DNA of 64,000 bases from Helicobacter pylori (GTDB lineage: Bacteria; Campylobacterota; Campylobacteria; Campylobacterales; Helicobacteraceae), in assembly GCF_001653475.1 (NCBI RefSeq), contig NZ_CP011487.1:1302001-1366000 (forward strand), written 5' to 3'. Every line of letters begins with the position of its first letter. The stretch's first letter is position 1. A program made the position numbers and the translations under genes. Below, in pieces: positions 19,069 through 27,348 of this stretch. The notes beneath the pieces were generated by a model. The model was given only the letters and a program-made list of their open reading frames with translations, did not search any database and was not told the DNA's origin.

Positions 19069-19752
19069 TTAACAATCCTTTAAAAGCTCTAAAACCACTT
19101 CTCTAGGCTCTTTAGCTTGATAAATGGGGCGGCCCACCACGATAAAATCGCTTAAATTTTGTTTGGCTTCTTTAGCGTTCGCTACCCTTTCTTGATCTTC
19201 TTTATCGTTTTTATCCAGCCTTATGCCAGGGGTTAAAGTCAAAAAGCCCTTACCTAAAGCCTCTTTAATCGCTAAACTTTCAAACACCGAACACACCACC
19301 CCATCAATCCCGCTCTCTTTACCCATAGCGCTTAATGCGATCGCTTGCGTTTTTAAAGGGGCGTTATACACGCTCAAAAATTCCTCTTCGCTAAAGCTGG
19401 TTAAAGCGCTCACGCCCATGATTAAGGGGCGTTTTTTAAGAGCGTTTAGGCGTTGCATTAAAATGGTTAGCGCGCTTTTAGCGCTGCTTAAATGCACGGT
19501 GAGCATATCAATTTCTAATTTCGCGCACTCTAGCGCGGCATTTGCCATAGTATAAGGAATATCATAGAGCTTCAAATCCAAAAAAATCTTAAAATTCCCA
19601 TCAATCTTTCTGATTTCATCTAAAAAAACAGCCCCATCTCTTATAAAAGATCTAAGCCCCACTTTAGCCCATAAATCTAAGCCCTTTAATTCTTGCAATA
19701 AAGAAAGATTGTCCTCTTTTTTTTCTAAATCCAATGCGACACATAATTGCAT
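19069..19752 (-). CDS. pyrF: Orotidine 5'-phosphate decarboxylase PyrF
   Basis: Last step of UMP synthesis. 227 residues, TIM barrel. The catalytic Asp-Lys-Asp array appears as DLKLYD near residue 59, and the phosphate-binding GRPIYQAKEP lies near the C-terminus. First gene of a pyrF-panC pair; divergent from the broken carbonic anhydrase gene. Confidence 0.95.
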   Translation of the reverse strand: MQLCVALDLEKKEDNLSLLQELKGLDLWAKVGLRSFIRDGAVFLDEIRKIDGNFKIFLDLKLYDIPYTMANAALECAKLEIDMLTVHLSSAKSALTILMQRLNALKKRPLIMGVSALTSFSEEEFLSVYNAPLKTQAIALSAMGKESGIDGVVCSVFESLAIKEALGKGFLTLTPGIRLDKNDKEDQERVANAKEAKQNLSDFIVVGRPIYQAKEPREVVLELLKDC

Positions 19753-19872
19753 GAAAGCCCTTTAAAGTGTAAAATAACGCCATTATAACAAAAAGAAATG
19801 GAAGAATTTTAGCTATGATAAGCGTTTTAAAAACAAACAAATTTTAATCACATGAGATTTAAGGGTTAAAGA

Positions 19873-20352
19873 GTGGAAGCGTTTTTAGGAGCGTTAGAAT
19901 TTCAAGAAAATGAAATTGAATACGCTATTATGCATGCGGGCGTTCAAAATTTAATTATTTGCGGGTATAGCGATTGTGGGGCTTGCGGGAGCATTCATTT
20001 GATCCATGATGAAACCACCAAAGCTAAAACCCCTTACATTGCAAACTGGATACAATTTTTAGAACCTATTAAAGAAGAATTAAAAGACCACCCACAATTC
20101 AGCAACCATTTTGCCAAGCGTTCATGGCTTACAAAGCGTTTGAATGCGTGCTTGCAACTCAACAACCTTTTAAGCTATGATTTTATTCAAGAAAAAGTAA
20201 CGAATAACGAATTAAAAATTTTTGGTTGGCGCTATATCATAGAAACAGGCAGGATTTATAATCATAATTTTGAAAGCCGTTTTTTTGAGCCGATTGAAGA
20301 AACCATTAAACAAAGGAAAAGTCATGAAAACTTCTCAAACAAAAACCCCTAA
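19873..20352 (+). pseudogene. icfA: Beta-carbonic anhydrase, internally deleted and without two zinc ligands
   Basis: Matches H. pylori beta-CA (HP0004, about 221 residues as recalled) at both ends but has only 159 residues. After MEAFLGALEFQENE the sequence jumps directly to EYAIMHAGVQN, so an in-frame block of roughly 60-65 residues is missing. That block holds the first zinc Cys and the Asp-Arg dyad (CVDSR). In addition the His of CGHSDCGAC is Tyr32 here (CGYSDCGAC), leaving only Cys35 of the three zinc ligands. The start is GTG. The frame is still open and the end overlaps kdsA by 29 bases, but a catalytic product is very unlikely. Confidence 0.85.
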
Positions 20353-21154
20353 ACCCGTTTTAATCGCCGGGCCATGCGTCATTGAGAGCTTAGAAAATCT
20401 AAGAAGTATCGCTATTAAATTACAACCCCTAGCCAACGACGAGCGGTTGGATTTTTATTTTAAAGCGAGTTTTGATAAGGCTAACCGCACGAGTTTAGAG
20501 AGTTACAGAGGACCTGGTTTAGAAAAAGGCTTAGAAATGTTACAAACCATCAAAGATGAATTTGGCTATAAAATTTTAACCGATGTGCATGAGAGCTATC
20601 AAGCAAGTGCAGCAGCCAAGGTAGCCGATATTTTACAAATCCCAGCGTTTTTGTGCCGCCAAACGGATCTGATTGTAGGAGTGAGCCAAACTAACGCCAT
20701 TGTCAATATCAAAAAAGGGCAATTCATGAACCCAAAAGACATGCAATATTCTGTCTTAAAAGCCCTTAAAACGAGAGATAGTAGCATTCAAAGCCCCACT
20801 TATGAAACAGCATTAAAAAATGGCGTGTGGCTGTGTGAAAGGGGGAGCAGCTTTGGGTATGGGAATTTAGTGGTGGATATGCGCTCCTTAAAAATCATGC
20901 GAGAGTTTGCCCCTGTGATTTTTGACGCTACTCATAGCGTGCAAATGCCAGGGGGAGCGAATGGGAAAAGTTCAGGAGACAGCTCTTTTGCCCCTATTTT
21001 AGCCAGAGCTGCGGCTGCGGTGGGGATTGATGGGTTGTTCGCCGAAACGCATATTGATCCTAAAAACGCCCTAAGTGATGGGGCGAACATGCTAAAACCT
21101 GGCGAGCTAGAGCATTTAGTAACCGACATGTTAAAAATCCAAAACTTATTTTAA
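20324..21154 (+). CDS. kdsA: Kdo-8-phosphate synthase KdsA
   Basis: Condenses arabinose-5-phosphate and PEP to Kdo-8-P for the LPS inner core; KdsC, further along in this window, removes the phosphate. 276 residues. I chose ATG 20324 ([10 protein letters not shown]) over an upstream ATG because it has AAAGGAAAAG before it and gives the family length. Seen: [33 protein letters not shown] and [11 protein letters not shown]. Overlaps the carbonic anhydrase remnant and is followed 9 bases later by ribH. Confidence 0.96.
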   Translation: MKTSQTKTPKPVLIAGPCVIESLENLRSIAIKLQPLANDERLDFYFKASFDKANRTSLESYRGPGLEKGLEMLQTIKDEFGYKILTDVHESYQASAAAKVADILQIPAFLCRQTDLIVGVSQTNAIVNIKKGQFMNPKDMQYSVLKALKTRDSSIQSPTYETALKNGVWLCERGSSFGYGNLVVDMRSLKIMREFAPVIFDATHSVQMPGGANGKSSGDSSFAPILARAAAAVGIDGLFAETHIDPKNALSDGANMLKPGELEHLVTDMLKIQNLF

Positions 21155-21163
21155 AGGAATTTC

Positions 21164-21634
21164 ATGCGAATCATAGAAGGGAAATTGCAATTACAAGGGA
21201 ATGAAAGAATCGCTATTTTAACATCGCGCTTCAATCACATCATCACAGACAGATTGCAAGAAGGAGCGATTGACTGCTTTAAGAGGCATGGGGGCGATGA
21301 GGATCTTTTAGACATCGTACTGGTGCCTGGGGCTTATGAATTGCCTTTCATTTTAGAGAGGTTGTTAGAGAGCGAAAAATACGATGGCGTGTGCGTTTTA
21401 GGGGCAATTATTAGGGGGGGGACTCCGCATTTTGACTATGTGAGCGCGGAAGCGACTAAGGGCATTGCCAACGCGATGCTAAAATACAGCATGCCTGTAA
21501 GCTTTGGCGTGCTGACCACGGACAACATTGAGCAAGCGATTGAAAGAGCGGGCAGTAAAGCCGGCAATAAGGGCTTTGAAGCGATGAGCACCCTCATTGA
21601 ATTATTGAGCTTGTGCCAAACTCTCAAGGGTTAA
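21164..21634 (+). CDS. ribH: 6,7-dimethyl-8-ribityllumazine synthase RibH
   Basis: Penultimate riboflavin step; assembles into a capsid-like shell. 156 residues with the substrate loop VPGAYELPF and the conserved [12 protein letters not shown] near residue 85. The RGG codons are a run of eight G, a possible slippage site. Good ribosome site AAAGGAATTTC. Partner ribE (riboflavin synthase) lies about 13 kb away. Followed by nusB one base after the stop. Confidence 0.95.
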   Translation: MRIIEGKLQLQGNERIAILTSRFNHIITDRLQEGAIDCFKRHGGDEDLLDIVLVPGAYELPFILERLLESEKYDGVCVLGAIIRGGTPHFDYVSAEATKGIANAMLKYSMPVSFGVLTTDNIEQAIERAGSKAGNKGFEAMSTLIELLSLCQTLKG

Positions 21635-21635
21635 A

Positions 21636-22052
21636 ATGGCGACACGAACTCAAGCCAGGGGGGCTGTGGTTGAATTGTTGTATGCGTTTGAGAGCGGTAA
21701 TGAAGAAATTAAAAAAATCGCTTCCAGCATGTTAGAAGAAAAAAAGATTAAAAACAACCAGCTTGCTTTCGCTTTAAGCCTTTTTAACGGCGTGTTAGAA
21801 AAAATCAATGAAATCGACGCTCTCATTGAACCGCATTTAAAAGACTGGGATTTCAAACGATTGGGGAGCATGGAAAAGGCGATTTTACGCTTAGGAGCGT
21901 ATGAAATTGGCTTCACGCCCACGCAAAACCCCATCATCATCAATGAATGCATAGAGCTTGGCAAACTCTATGCTGAGCCTAACACCCCTAAATTTTTAAA
22001 CGCTATCTTGGATTCTTTGAGCAAGAAACTCGCTCAAAAACCCCTGAATTGA
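21636..22052 (+). CDS. nusB: Transcription antitermination factor NusB
   Basis: All-helical RNA-binding factor (138 residues) of the rRNA antitermination complex with NusE (S10). Family pattern ARGAVVELLYAFE at the N-terminus and ILRLGAYEI plus INECIELGKLY toward the C-terminus. The ribH-nusB pair is widely conserved. HP0001 by order; the next genes correspond to the far end of the 26695 numbering. Confidence 0.94.
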   Translation: MATRTQARGAVVELLYAFESGNEEIKKIASSMLEEKKIKNNQLAFALSLFNGVLEKINEIDALIEPHLKDWDFKRLGSMEKAILRLGAYEIGFTPTQNPIIINECIELGKLYAEPNTPKFLNAILDSLSKKLAQKPLN

Positions 22053-22069
22053 GGGTGTTTTATATTTAA

Positions 22070-22165
22070 TGATTTTAAAAAATGATAATAATCACTAGTC
22101 GCTAATCACTAAAAAGTGGTTTGGTGGAATTTGAGCGATCGGTAGAAATAAAACTAAAGGAGTAA
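22070..22165 (+). repeat. Leader module copy A with heptamer repeats
   Basis: Starts TGATTTTAAAAAATGAT and carries about three degenerate CACTAAY heptamers (22093-22113), then GGTTTGGTGGAATTTGAGCG. It is closely similar along its length to copy B at 24216-24330. Here it leads to a frameshifted membrane micro-gene rather than to a YaaW gene. Confidence 0.8.
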
Positions 22166-22168
22166 GTT

Positions 22169-22388
22169 GTGATTTATGCATTAGCTGTGTTTCTTCCATA
22201 GGGTAGCCTTTTCCTTGAGAGGTGGGATTTTTTCGGTTGTATTCAGCTTTATTCTTTGGATCATTCTTGGTTATAATATTTTTGCTATTGTTTTTCCAGA
22301 AGGTGGAGTTATATTCAGTATTTATTTGCTTTTAGAGTCATTTTTTATGGGTAGTATTGACTACTTGGTGTTGTTTGGTCATACATGA
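22169..22388 (+). pseudogene. Frameshifted small membrane protein (possibly YqaE/Pmp3-like)
   Basis: A ribosome site (AAAGGAG) precedes GTG 22169, which encodes VIYALAVFLP and stops at TAG 22199. One base on, the +1 frame continues as RVAFSLRGGIFS, a long hydrophobic stretch and PEGGVIFSIYLLLES to TGA 22386. Joining the frames gives a plausible protein of about 72 residues with two membrane helices. The N-terminus recalls the Pmp3 family start (ALAVFLPP), but that is a weak match. It is either an old gene broken by one indel or a slippage-dependent frame. Confidence 0.55.
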
Positions 22389-22407
22389 GAATCAGAGACA
22401 AAAAGAC

Positions 22408-22632
22408 ATGGAACAACTTATCAATGTCATTATTAAAACAAATTCTGATAAATCTTTACACCAAGAAACACAACAAACAAATGAAGCTAATGATATGAAA
22501 CAATCTATTAATGAAACCGCTAAAGCAAATTCTAATGAAGCTAGTACAACTCGCATTTTTGTTTGTGTAGTTATTTTCTTTGCGGCCATTATTTTATTAG
22601 CTGTTTTTCTTAGAAAAGGAGGTACCAATTAA
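22408..22632 (+). CDS. Small C-tail-anchored protein, probable fragment of a YaaW-family tail
   Basis: 74 residues from ATG 22408: a polar Asn/Glu/Lys-rich N-terminus (MEQLINVIIKTNSDK) and one membrane helix (about residues 47-68) ending LRKGGTN. No good ribosome site. The end of the ORF and the DNA beyond it (to about 22720) align with the tail of the second YaaW copy (25130-25290): ACCAAT-AA-CAATAAC, then AATTGA-GC-AAAAATCC-AGCC-CAAGAA. So this is probably a remnant of the same tail rather than an independent gene. Confidence 0.5.
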   Translation: MEQLINVIIKTNSDKSLHQETQQTNEANDMKQSINETAKANSNEASTTRIFVCVVIFFAAIILLAVFLRKGGTN

Positions 22633-22762
22633 GCAATAACCAAAGAATTGATGCTAAAAATCCTAGCCACAAGAATTACAAAAAATGATAGCAACCGCTC
22701 CAAACCGCTTAACCCTAATTAATCTTTGAGTATAAGAGCAAAAAGTAAAGGTTAGAAAAAAT
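22633..22762 (+). repeat. Decayed copy of the YaaW-2 C-terminal tail DNA
   Basis: Up to about 22720 the DNA aligns imperfectly with 25170-25290 (see the small ORF just upstream) but is out of frame and full of stops. It shows a partial duplication of the YaaW locus. Confidence 0.55.
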
Positions 22763-22783
22763 GGGGATAAAAATCCCCCTTTT
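22763..22783 (+). terminator. Hairpin terminator GGGGAT-AAAA-ATCCCC
   Basis: Perfect 6-bp stem (22763-22768 with 22773-22778) followed by CTTTT. It ends transcription from nusB or the remnant region before the intact YaaW gene. Confidence 0.75.
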
Positions 22784-22984
22784 AGTGTTTAAAAGAATTG
22801 ATGCTTTAAAGCATGAAATCTATAGAGCTAAGAGCGTTGGGCTTTTGAGTTTAAGCTTTTTTAGAATATTAAGTATAGTTTTAGACAAATGATATTAAAA
22901 TCAGTAATCACTTTAGAAAAACAGCGATGGAGTGCGAAAAGTCGTTCGTTTTTAACAAGTGATAAAACAATATAAAGGGATAAT

Positions 22985-23746
22985 ATGGCATACAAATATG
23001 ATAGAGACTTGGAATTTTTAAAGCAATTGGAATCTAGTGACTTATTGGATTTGTTTGAGGTGCTTGTTTTTGGTAAAGACGGCGAAAAGAGACACAATGA
23101 AAAACTGACGAGTTCAATAGAATACAAAAGGCATGGCGATGATTACGCTAAATACGCAGAAAGAATTGCTGAAGAGTTGCAATACTATGGGAGCAATAGT
23201 TTTGCGAGTTTCATTAAAGGTGAAGGAGTCTTATACAAAGAGATCCTGTGCGATGTGTGCGATAAATTAAAGGTTAATTACAACAAGAAAACTGAAACGA
23301 CTTTAATTGAACAAAACATGCTTTCTAAAATCTTAGAAAGAAGCTTAGAAGAAATGGATGATGAAGAAGTGAAAGAAATGTGCGATGAATTGTCCATAAA
23401 AAACACTGACAATTTAAACAGACAAGCCTTAAGCGCAGCGGCTTTAACGCTGTTTAAAATGGGAGGCTTTAAATCTTATCAATTAGCTGTCATTGTTGCG
23501 GATGCGGTCGCAAAAACCATTCTAGGACGTGGTTTATCGCTTGCGGGCAATCAAGCACTTACAAGAACTCTGAGCTTTTTAACAGGCCCTGTTGGCTGGA
23601 TCATTACAGGCGTATGGACGGCGATTGATATTGCAGGGCCGGCTTATAGGGTAACCATACCGGCATGCATTGTGGTCGCCACTTTACGCCTAAAAACACA
23701 GCAAGCCGGTGAGGATAAGAAGTCGTTGCAAATAGAATCCATTTAA
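22985..23746 (+). CDS. YaaW/UPF0174 family protein, intact copy
   Basis: 253 residues. The N-terminal third ([15 protein letters not shown], then [12 protein letters not shown]) is the DUF3944-like segment, a charged helical middle follows, and the C-terminal third (about 150-235) is Ala/Gly-rich and hydrophobic ([25 protein letters not shown]), probably membrane-interacting. The family (E. coli YaaW) is uncharacterised; a distant link to the ubiquinol-cytochrome c chaperone fold has been proposed. AAAGGGATAAT precedes the ATG. A second, broken copy lies 600 bases downstream; 26695 has the pair HP1587/HP1588. Confidence 0.85.
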   Translation: MAYKYDRDLEFLKQLESSDLLDLFEVLVFGKDGEKRHNEKLTSSIEYKRHGDDYAKYAERIAEELQYYGSNSFASFIKGEGVLYKEILCDVCDKLKVNYNKKTETTLIEQNMLSKILERSLEEMDDEEVKEMCDELSIKNTDNLNRQALSAAALTLFKMGGFKSYQLAVIVADAVAKTILGRGLSLAGNQALTRTLSFLTGPVGWIITGVWTAIDIAGPAYRVTIPACIVVATLRLKTQQAGEDKKSLQIESI

Positions 23747-23829
23747 GCTTTTTTTAGGGAAAAAGGTATAGAATGGAAACCTAGATGCGAAAATGCATCT
23801 AGTTTTTATTTTAATTTAAGGGAGACAAA

Positions 23830-23970
23830 ATGAGTAACAGTTGCAACAATCAAAACCACAATCAAAAAGGTGATGCTAAAAATCAAAACAACGAAAGTTG
23901 TCAAAAAAATAGCCAAAACCAAGCCAATCAATGCAACGCTAACTACGAGCATAAAAACGATAAAAAATAA
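23830..23970 (+). CDS. 46-residue Asn/Gln/Lys-rich small protein
   Basis: ATG 23830 with a strong ribosome site (AAGGGAG, 6 bases spacing) encodes a protein that is about half Asn and Gln, with four Cys (residues 5, 24 and 35 are clear) and a basic end HKNDKK. No signal, no membrane helix, low complexity. It sits in the gap between the two YaaW genes. The ribosome site is the main reason to believe it is translated; the composition could also arise by chance in AT-rich DNA. Confidence 0.55.
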   Translation: MSNSCNNQNHNQKGDAKNQNNESCQKNSQNQANQCNANYEHKNDKK

Positions 23971-24215
23971 GGGTTAAAGGAAGGGGGTTTTTGTGCCAAA
24001 AATCAAAGTAGCGTTTCATTAAATCATACCTAAAGAAAAAGTCAATAGTTTCCTACCTTCAAATCAGATTTATCTTATCTAAAATGATAAGCGTATCAAA
24101 ATATTTTAATTATTATTATTCTCTAGTTGTAAAACCAATAAAGCTCATTGGCATCTGTAGCGCTATTTTTGTGTGCAATTAGCAGGTGCGTTTAAGCCTT
24201 TTAAGGGGTTGAGCA

Positions 24216-24329
24216 TGATTTTAAAAAATGATGTTATAACCACTAACCACTAACCACTAATCACTAATCACTAAAAAGGGGGTTTAGTGGGATTTGAGCG
24301 AGTGTTAGAAGTAAAATTAAAGGGATTGC
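24216..24329 (+). repeat. Leader module copy B with five CACTAAY heptamers
   Basis: Begins TGATTTTAAAAAATGAT and contains five head-to-tail heptamers (24241-24275: CACTAAC, CACTAAC, CACTAAT, CACTAAT, CACTAAA), then GGGGGTTTAGTGGGATTTGAGCG, ending at the ATG of the second YaaW gene. Same module as copy A with more repeat units. Confidence 0.85.
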
Positions 24330-25360
24330 ATGGCATACAGATACGATAGCGATTTGGAATTTTTAAAGCAATTAAGCTCTAACGATTTGAAAGATTTGTT
24401 TGATGTGCTTATTTATGATGAATATGGCGCACCAAGAATGAGTGAAGAATTGCTAAAAATTCAACAGAATACAAAACATATGGTAGTGATTACGCTAAAT
24501 ACCCCAAAAGGATCGCCGAAGAATTACAGTGTTATGGGAGCAATAGTTTTGCGAATTTGTTTAGAGACGAAGGGGTTTTATACAAAGAAATTTTGTGCGA
24601 TGTGTGCGATCATTTAAAAGTTAATTACAATGAAAAATCTAACGCCTCTTTGATTGAGGAAAACATGCTTGCTAAGATCTTGGAAAAAAGATTAGAAGAG
24701 ATAAGCGATGAATAGAAGAGGGAAGTTGGTCGTGGGTTAGATATAAAAAACATAGATAGTTTAAACAAACAAACCTTGAATGCAGTCTTTTTGGGTTTGC
24801 TCAAAACAGATGGTTTTCATTCCTATCAATTGACCACGAGTATCGCAAGTGCAGTGGCAGGCAAAACTTTAGGGCATGGTTTAAAAGCTGTAGCAAGTAA
24901 GATGGTACTCACAAAAACTCTAGGTATTTTAGCTGACCCTATTGGTTGGGCCATTACAGGCACACTAGCAAGTATTAGTCTTGCAGGGCCGGCTTATAGG
25001 GTAACCGTGCCAGCATGCTTTGTGGTTGCCGCCTTACGGAAAAAACTAAAAGCGGAACAAGAAGCAAAACAGAAAGTAAATAAAACTAAGAAAATGTGGT
25101 ATCTGGTTATTGATTTTTGTATTCTCATTGGTCCAGCTATTTTAGCTGTTTTTTCATCAAAAGAGAACACCAATCAAACAATAACGCAAGCATCAACTAG
25201 CCCACAAGCGATAGTCCAAAAATTGACGCCAAAAATCCAAGCCCCAAGAACCACAAAAAAGAGTAACAACCACCCTAAAGCACAAAACTATCCCCAAGCA
25301 AAAAAGCAACAAGAAAGTGGGGGGTTAAAGAGCGTTAAGAGAGAGGTAAAATCCTTTTAG
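24330..25360 (+). pseudogene. YaaW/UPF0174 family protein, second copy, broken twice
   Basis: Starts [15 protein letters not shown] like the intact copy, then loses frame at an A5 tract (24455-24459). With one more A the frame would continue as [15 protein letters not shown] and match the paralog down to SDE, where a TAG (24713-24715) stops it again. The frame reopens through LNAVFLGLLKTDGF and the hydrophobic YaaW domain to 25360. Unlike copy 1 it has a C-terminal extension of about 100 residues with a membrane helix (YLVIDFCILIGPAILAVF) and a Lys/Gln-rich end. The A5 break could be reversible by slippage; the nonsense codon is not. Confidence 0.8.
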
Positions 25361-26145
25361 CGTTTGAGGGAATTGACCGTCTGGAGCATGGCATCAGCGG
25401 TTTGAATGCTTTTAGAATTGGCTTCATAAGCCCTTTGAGCAGTGATTAGATCCGTCATTTCTTCTACCAATCTCACATTGCTAAGCTCCAAAAAGCCTTG
25501 TCTTAACTTGCCTAATCCTTGAGAATCCGGATTACCCACAATCGCATCGCCGCTAGCGTTGGTGATTGAAAACAGATTATCCCCCATAGAATGAAGCCCC
25601 GCCGGATTGACAAAATTAGCCAAAGTGATTTGCCCGATCACATTAGAAGTCGTTTGCAAGCCTTGAGTCACGCTCACCGTGCCATCCACACCGATATTCA
25701 CTTGCGTGGTGTCTTCAGGTAAAGTGATTTGAGGGATGAGGAGATAGCCCTCGCTCGTTACAAGATTGCCTTGTTCGTCTAGCTTAAAATTCCCACTCCT
25801 TGTATAAGCGGTGGTGCCATCAGGCAACTGGACTTGAAAAAAGCCTTTACCCGTAATGGCGACATCTAAATTATTTTCCGTTTCTTTAGGGCTGCCTTGC
25901 GAAAACATTTTAGTAATCGCACTAGGACGCACGCCTAAGCCCACTTCCATGCCATTTGGCGATAAAGTCGTGTTGCTTGTGTTGGTGCCAGCGTATTGCA
26001 TCGCTTGGTAAAACAAGTCGTTAAAATCCGCTCGAGATTTTTTAAACCCGGTGGTATTGACATTAGCGATATTGTTTGAAGTGGTGTCAATATGCGTTTG
26101 TTGGGCGAGCATCCCTGAAGTGGCGCTATAGAGAGAGCGGAGCAT
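25357..26145 (-). CDS. flgG: Flagellar basal-body rod protein FlgG
   Basis: Distal rod subunit exported by the flagellar type III apparatus. 262 residues with the rod N-terminal motif (ATSGMLAQQTHIDTTSNNIA ... GFKKSRADF) and the C-terminal SNVRLVEEMTDLITAQRAYE helix needed for polymerisation. Ends four bases inside the 3' end of the YaaW pseudogene (convergent). HP1585 by order; H. pylori has a second flgG-like gene elsewhere. Confidence 0.94.
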   Translation of the reverse strand: MLRSLYSATSGMLAQQTHIDTTSNNIANVNTTGFKKSRADFNDLFYQAMQYAGTNTSNTTLSPNGMEVGLGVRPSAITKMFSQGSPKETENNLDVAITGKGFFQVQLPDGTTAYTRSGNFKLDEQGNLVTSEGYLLIPQITLPEDTTQVNIGVDGTVSVTQGLQTTSNVIGQITLANFVNPAGLHSMGDNLFSITNASGDAIVGNPDSQGLGKLRQGFLELSNVRLVEEMTDLITAQRAYEANSKSIQTADAMLQTVNSLKR

Positions 26146-26180
26146 GATTTTCCCCTTAAACTAAAACTTAACAGCCTAGG

Positions 26181-26189
26181 ATTGTAACA
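26181..26189 (-). promoter_or_regulatory. flgG promoter (extended -10)
   Basis: Minus strand TGTTACAAT, 36 bases before the flgG ATG; a sigma80-type element rather than sigma28 or sigma54. Confidence 0.5.
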
Positions 26190-26325
26190 AAAATAAGATT
26201 AAATTTGACTAAAACGCTCTTTTTTAACGCTCTCTTTTTTAAGCTCTTGCCTCAAAATAACCGATACTTGACGCTATTGATAAATTTTAGGGCGTTTGAT
26301 TATAACACTTTCTTTTTGTGTCTGT

Positions 26326-27348
26326 TCACTCAAAGCGTTTCAACAGCGTTCTTGGCGAAATATTGGCCTTTTCTAAAGGGACAAAGCGCTTTTTTTGATA
26401 AGCTTCTAGGCTTGATCGCCCTATCATGGCGGCATTATCGCTGCAAAATTCTAAAGGGGCTAAAACAAGCTTGCAATCAAATTCAGCACACAAGTTTTCA
26501 AACGCCTTTCTTAAAGCAAGATTTTGGCTCGCTCCCCCCACAATGCCAAAAATTTTAGGGCGTTTGATTTTAAAATAGCGTTTAGTCTGCTGGATTAAAT
26601 GCTCAATCGCTGCGCTTTGAAAATGATAGCCAATCTTTTGTTTGAGGCTATCATTCAAATGGGGGGCGTTTTTTTCAACCTCCAAACGCACCGCATTTTT
26701 TAAACCTGAAAAACTAAAAGCCGGATTCGGGCTGTTTTTTAAAGGGATAGGGAATATTAAAGGCTCGTTTTGATGCACATAATCAAGGGCTAATTTTTCC
26801 ACTATGGGGCCCCCTGGATAGCCTAAATCAAGCATTTTGGAAACCTTATCAAAACTCTCCCCAAAGCTATCGTCTAAACTCGTGGCAACGATTTTAATGT
26901 CTTCATAACCTCTAGCCTCTAAAATCAAAGAATGCCCCCCAGAGACTAGCAACACGCTTAAAGGCATGCAGGTTTGTTGTTCATTGATAAAGAGCGAATA
27001 CACATGCCCTCTCAAATGATCTTCTAAAATCAAGGGTAAATTCAAAGACAAGCTCAAGGCTTTTGCCATCATCAAACCTTCTATTAAAGTCACGCTCAAA
27101 CCTGGCTGATTAGTGATAGCGATGGCTTTAATTTTGGAAAAATCCTTATTCAAGCTTATTTTAATGCGTTCTAATAAGAGCGGCAAATTCTCAGCATGCA
27201 AGCGCGATGCAAGCTCAGGCACAACGCCCCCATAAGAGCTGTGGTGCTTTTCTTGAGAGATTTTAAAATGAGCGATGAGCTTAGCGTCCTTTATTCTTGT
27301 AAGGGCTAAAGAGCTGTCATCGCAAGAACTTTCAATGCTTAAAATCAT
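26326..27348 (-). CDS. tsaD: tRNA N6-threonylcarbamoyladenosine transferase TsaD
   Basis: Transfers threonylcarbamoyl to A37 of ANN-reading tRNAs with TsaB and TsaE. 340 residues, ASKHA fold. Iron ligands are in HHSSYGGVVPELASRLH (residues about 36-52), with nucleotide-binding VSGGHSLI and GGASQN. Formerly annotated gcp (O-sialoglycoprotease). Single gene with about 200 bases upstream to pdxA. Confidence 0.94.
   Translation of the reverse strand: MILSIESSCDDSSLALTRIKDAKLIAHFKISQEKHHSSYGGVVPELASRLHAENLPLLLERIKISLNKDFSKIKAIAITNQPGLSVTLIEGLMMAKALSLSLNLPLILEDHLRGHVYSLFINEQQTCMPLSVLLVSGGHSLILEARGYEDIKIVATSLDDSFGESFDKVSKMLDLGYPGGPIVEKLALDYVHQNEPLIFPIPLKNSPNPAFSFSGLKNAVRLEVEKNAPHLNDSLKQKIGYHFQSAAIEHLIQQTKRYFKIKRPKIFGIVGGASQNLALRKAFENLCAEFDCKLVLAPLEFCSDNAAMIGRSSLEAYQKKRFVPLEKANISPRTLLKRFE

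Noticed and set aside
20270..20323. Upstream ATG extending kdsA by 18 residues
   Set aside because: No ribosome site at that ATG; the extension has no family counterpart, while ATG 20324 is preceded by AAGGAAAAG.
22357..22407. TTG start giving a longer 91-residue version of the small tail protein
   Set aside because: The added residues are the +1 frame of the upstream membrane micro-gene and there is no ribosome site; ATG 22408 is more natural.
24050..24100. CTTATC-TAAAAT-GATAAG inverted repeat (near 24074-24091)
   Set aside because: Six-base arms occur easily in AT-rich DNA; not followed by a T-run and no linked start.
24105..24125. ATTATTATT stretch resembling a Fur box
   Set aside because: Only a direct ATT run without the palindrome expected for H. 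pylori Fur, and no gene start within about 200 bases.
24241..24275. Could the heptamer array be a CRISPR?
   Set aside because: Units are 7 bases and head-to-tail without spacers, and no cas genes are present.
26205..26558. 117-codon plus-strand ORF near the tsaD 3' end
   Set aside because: Mostly antisense to tsaD, with no homology or ribosome site.
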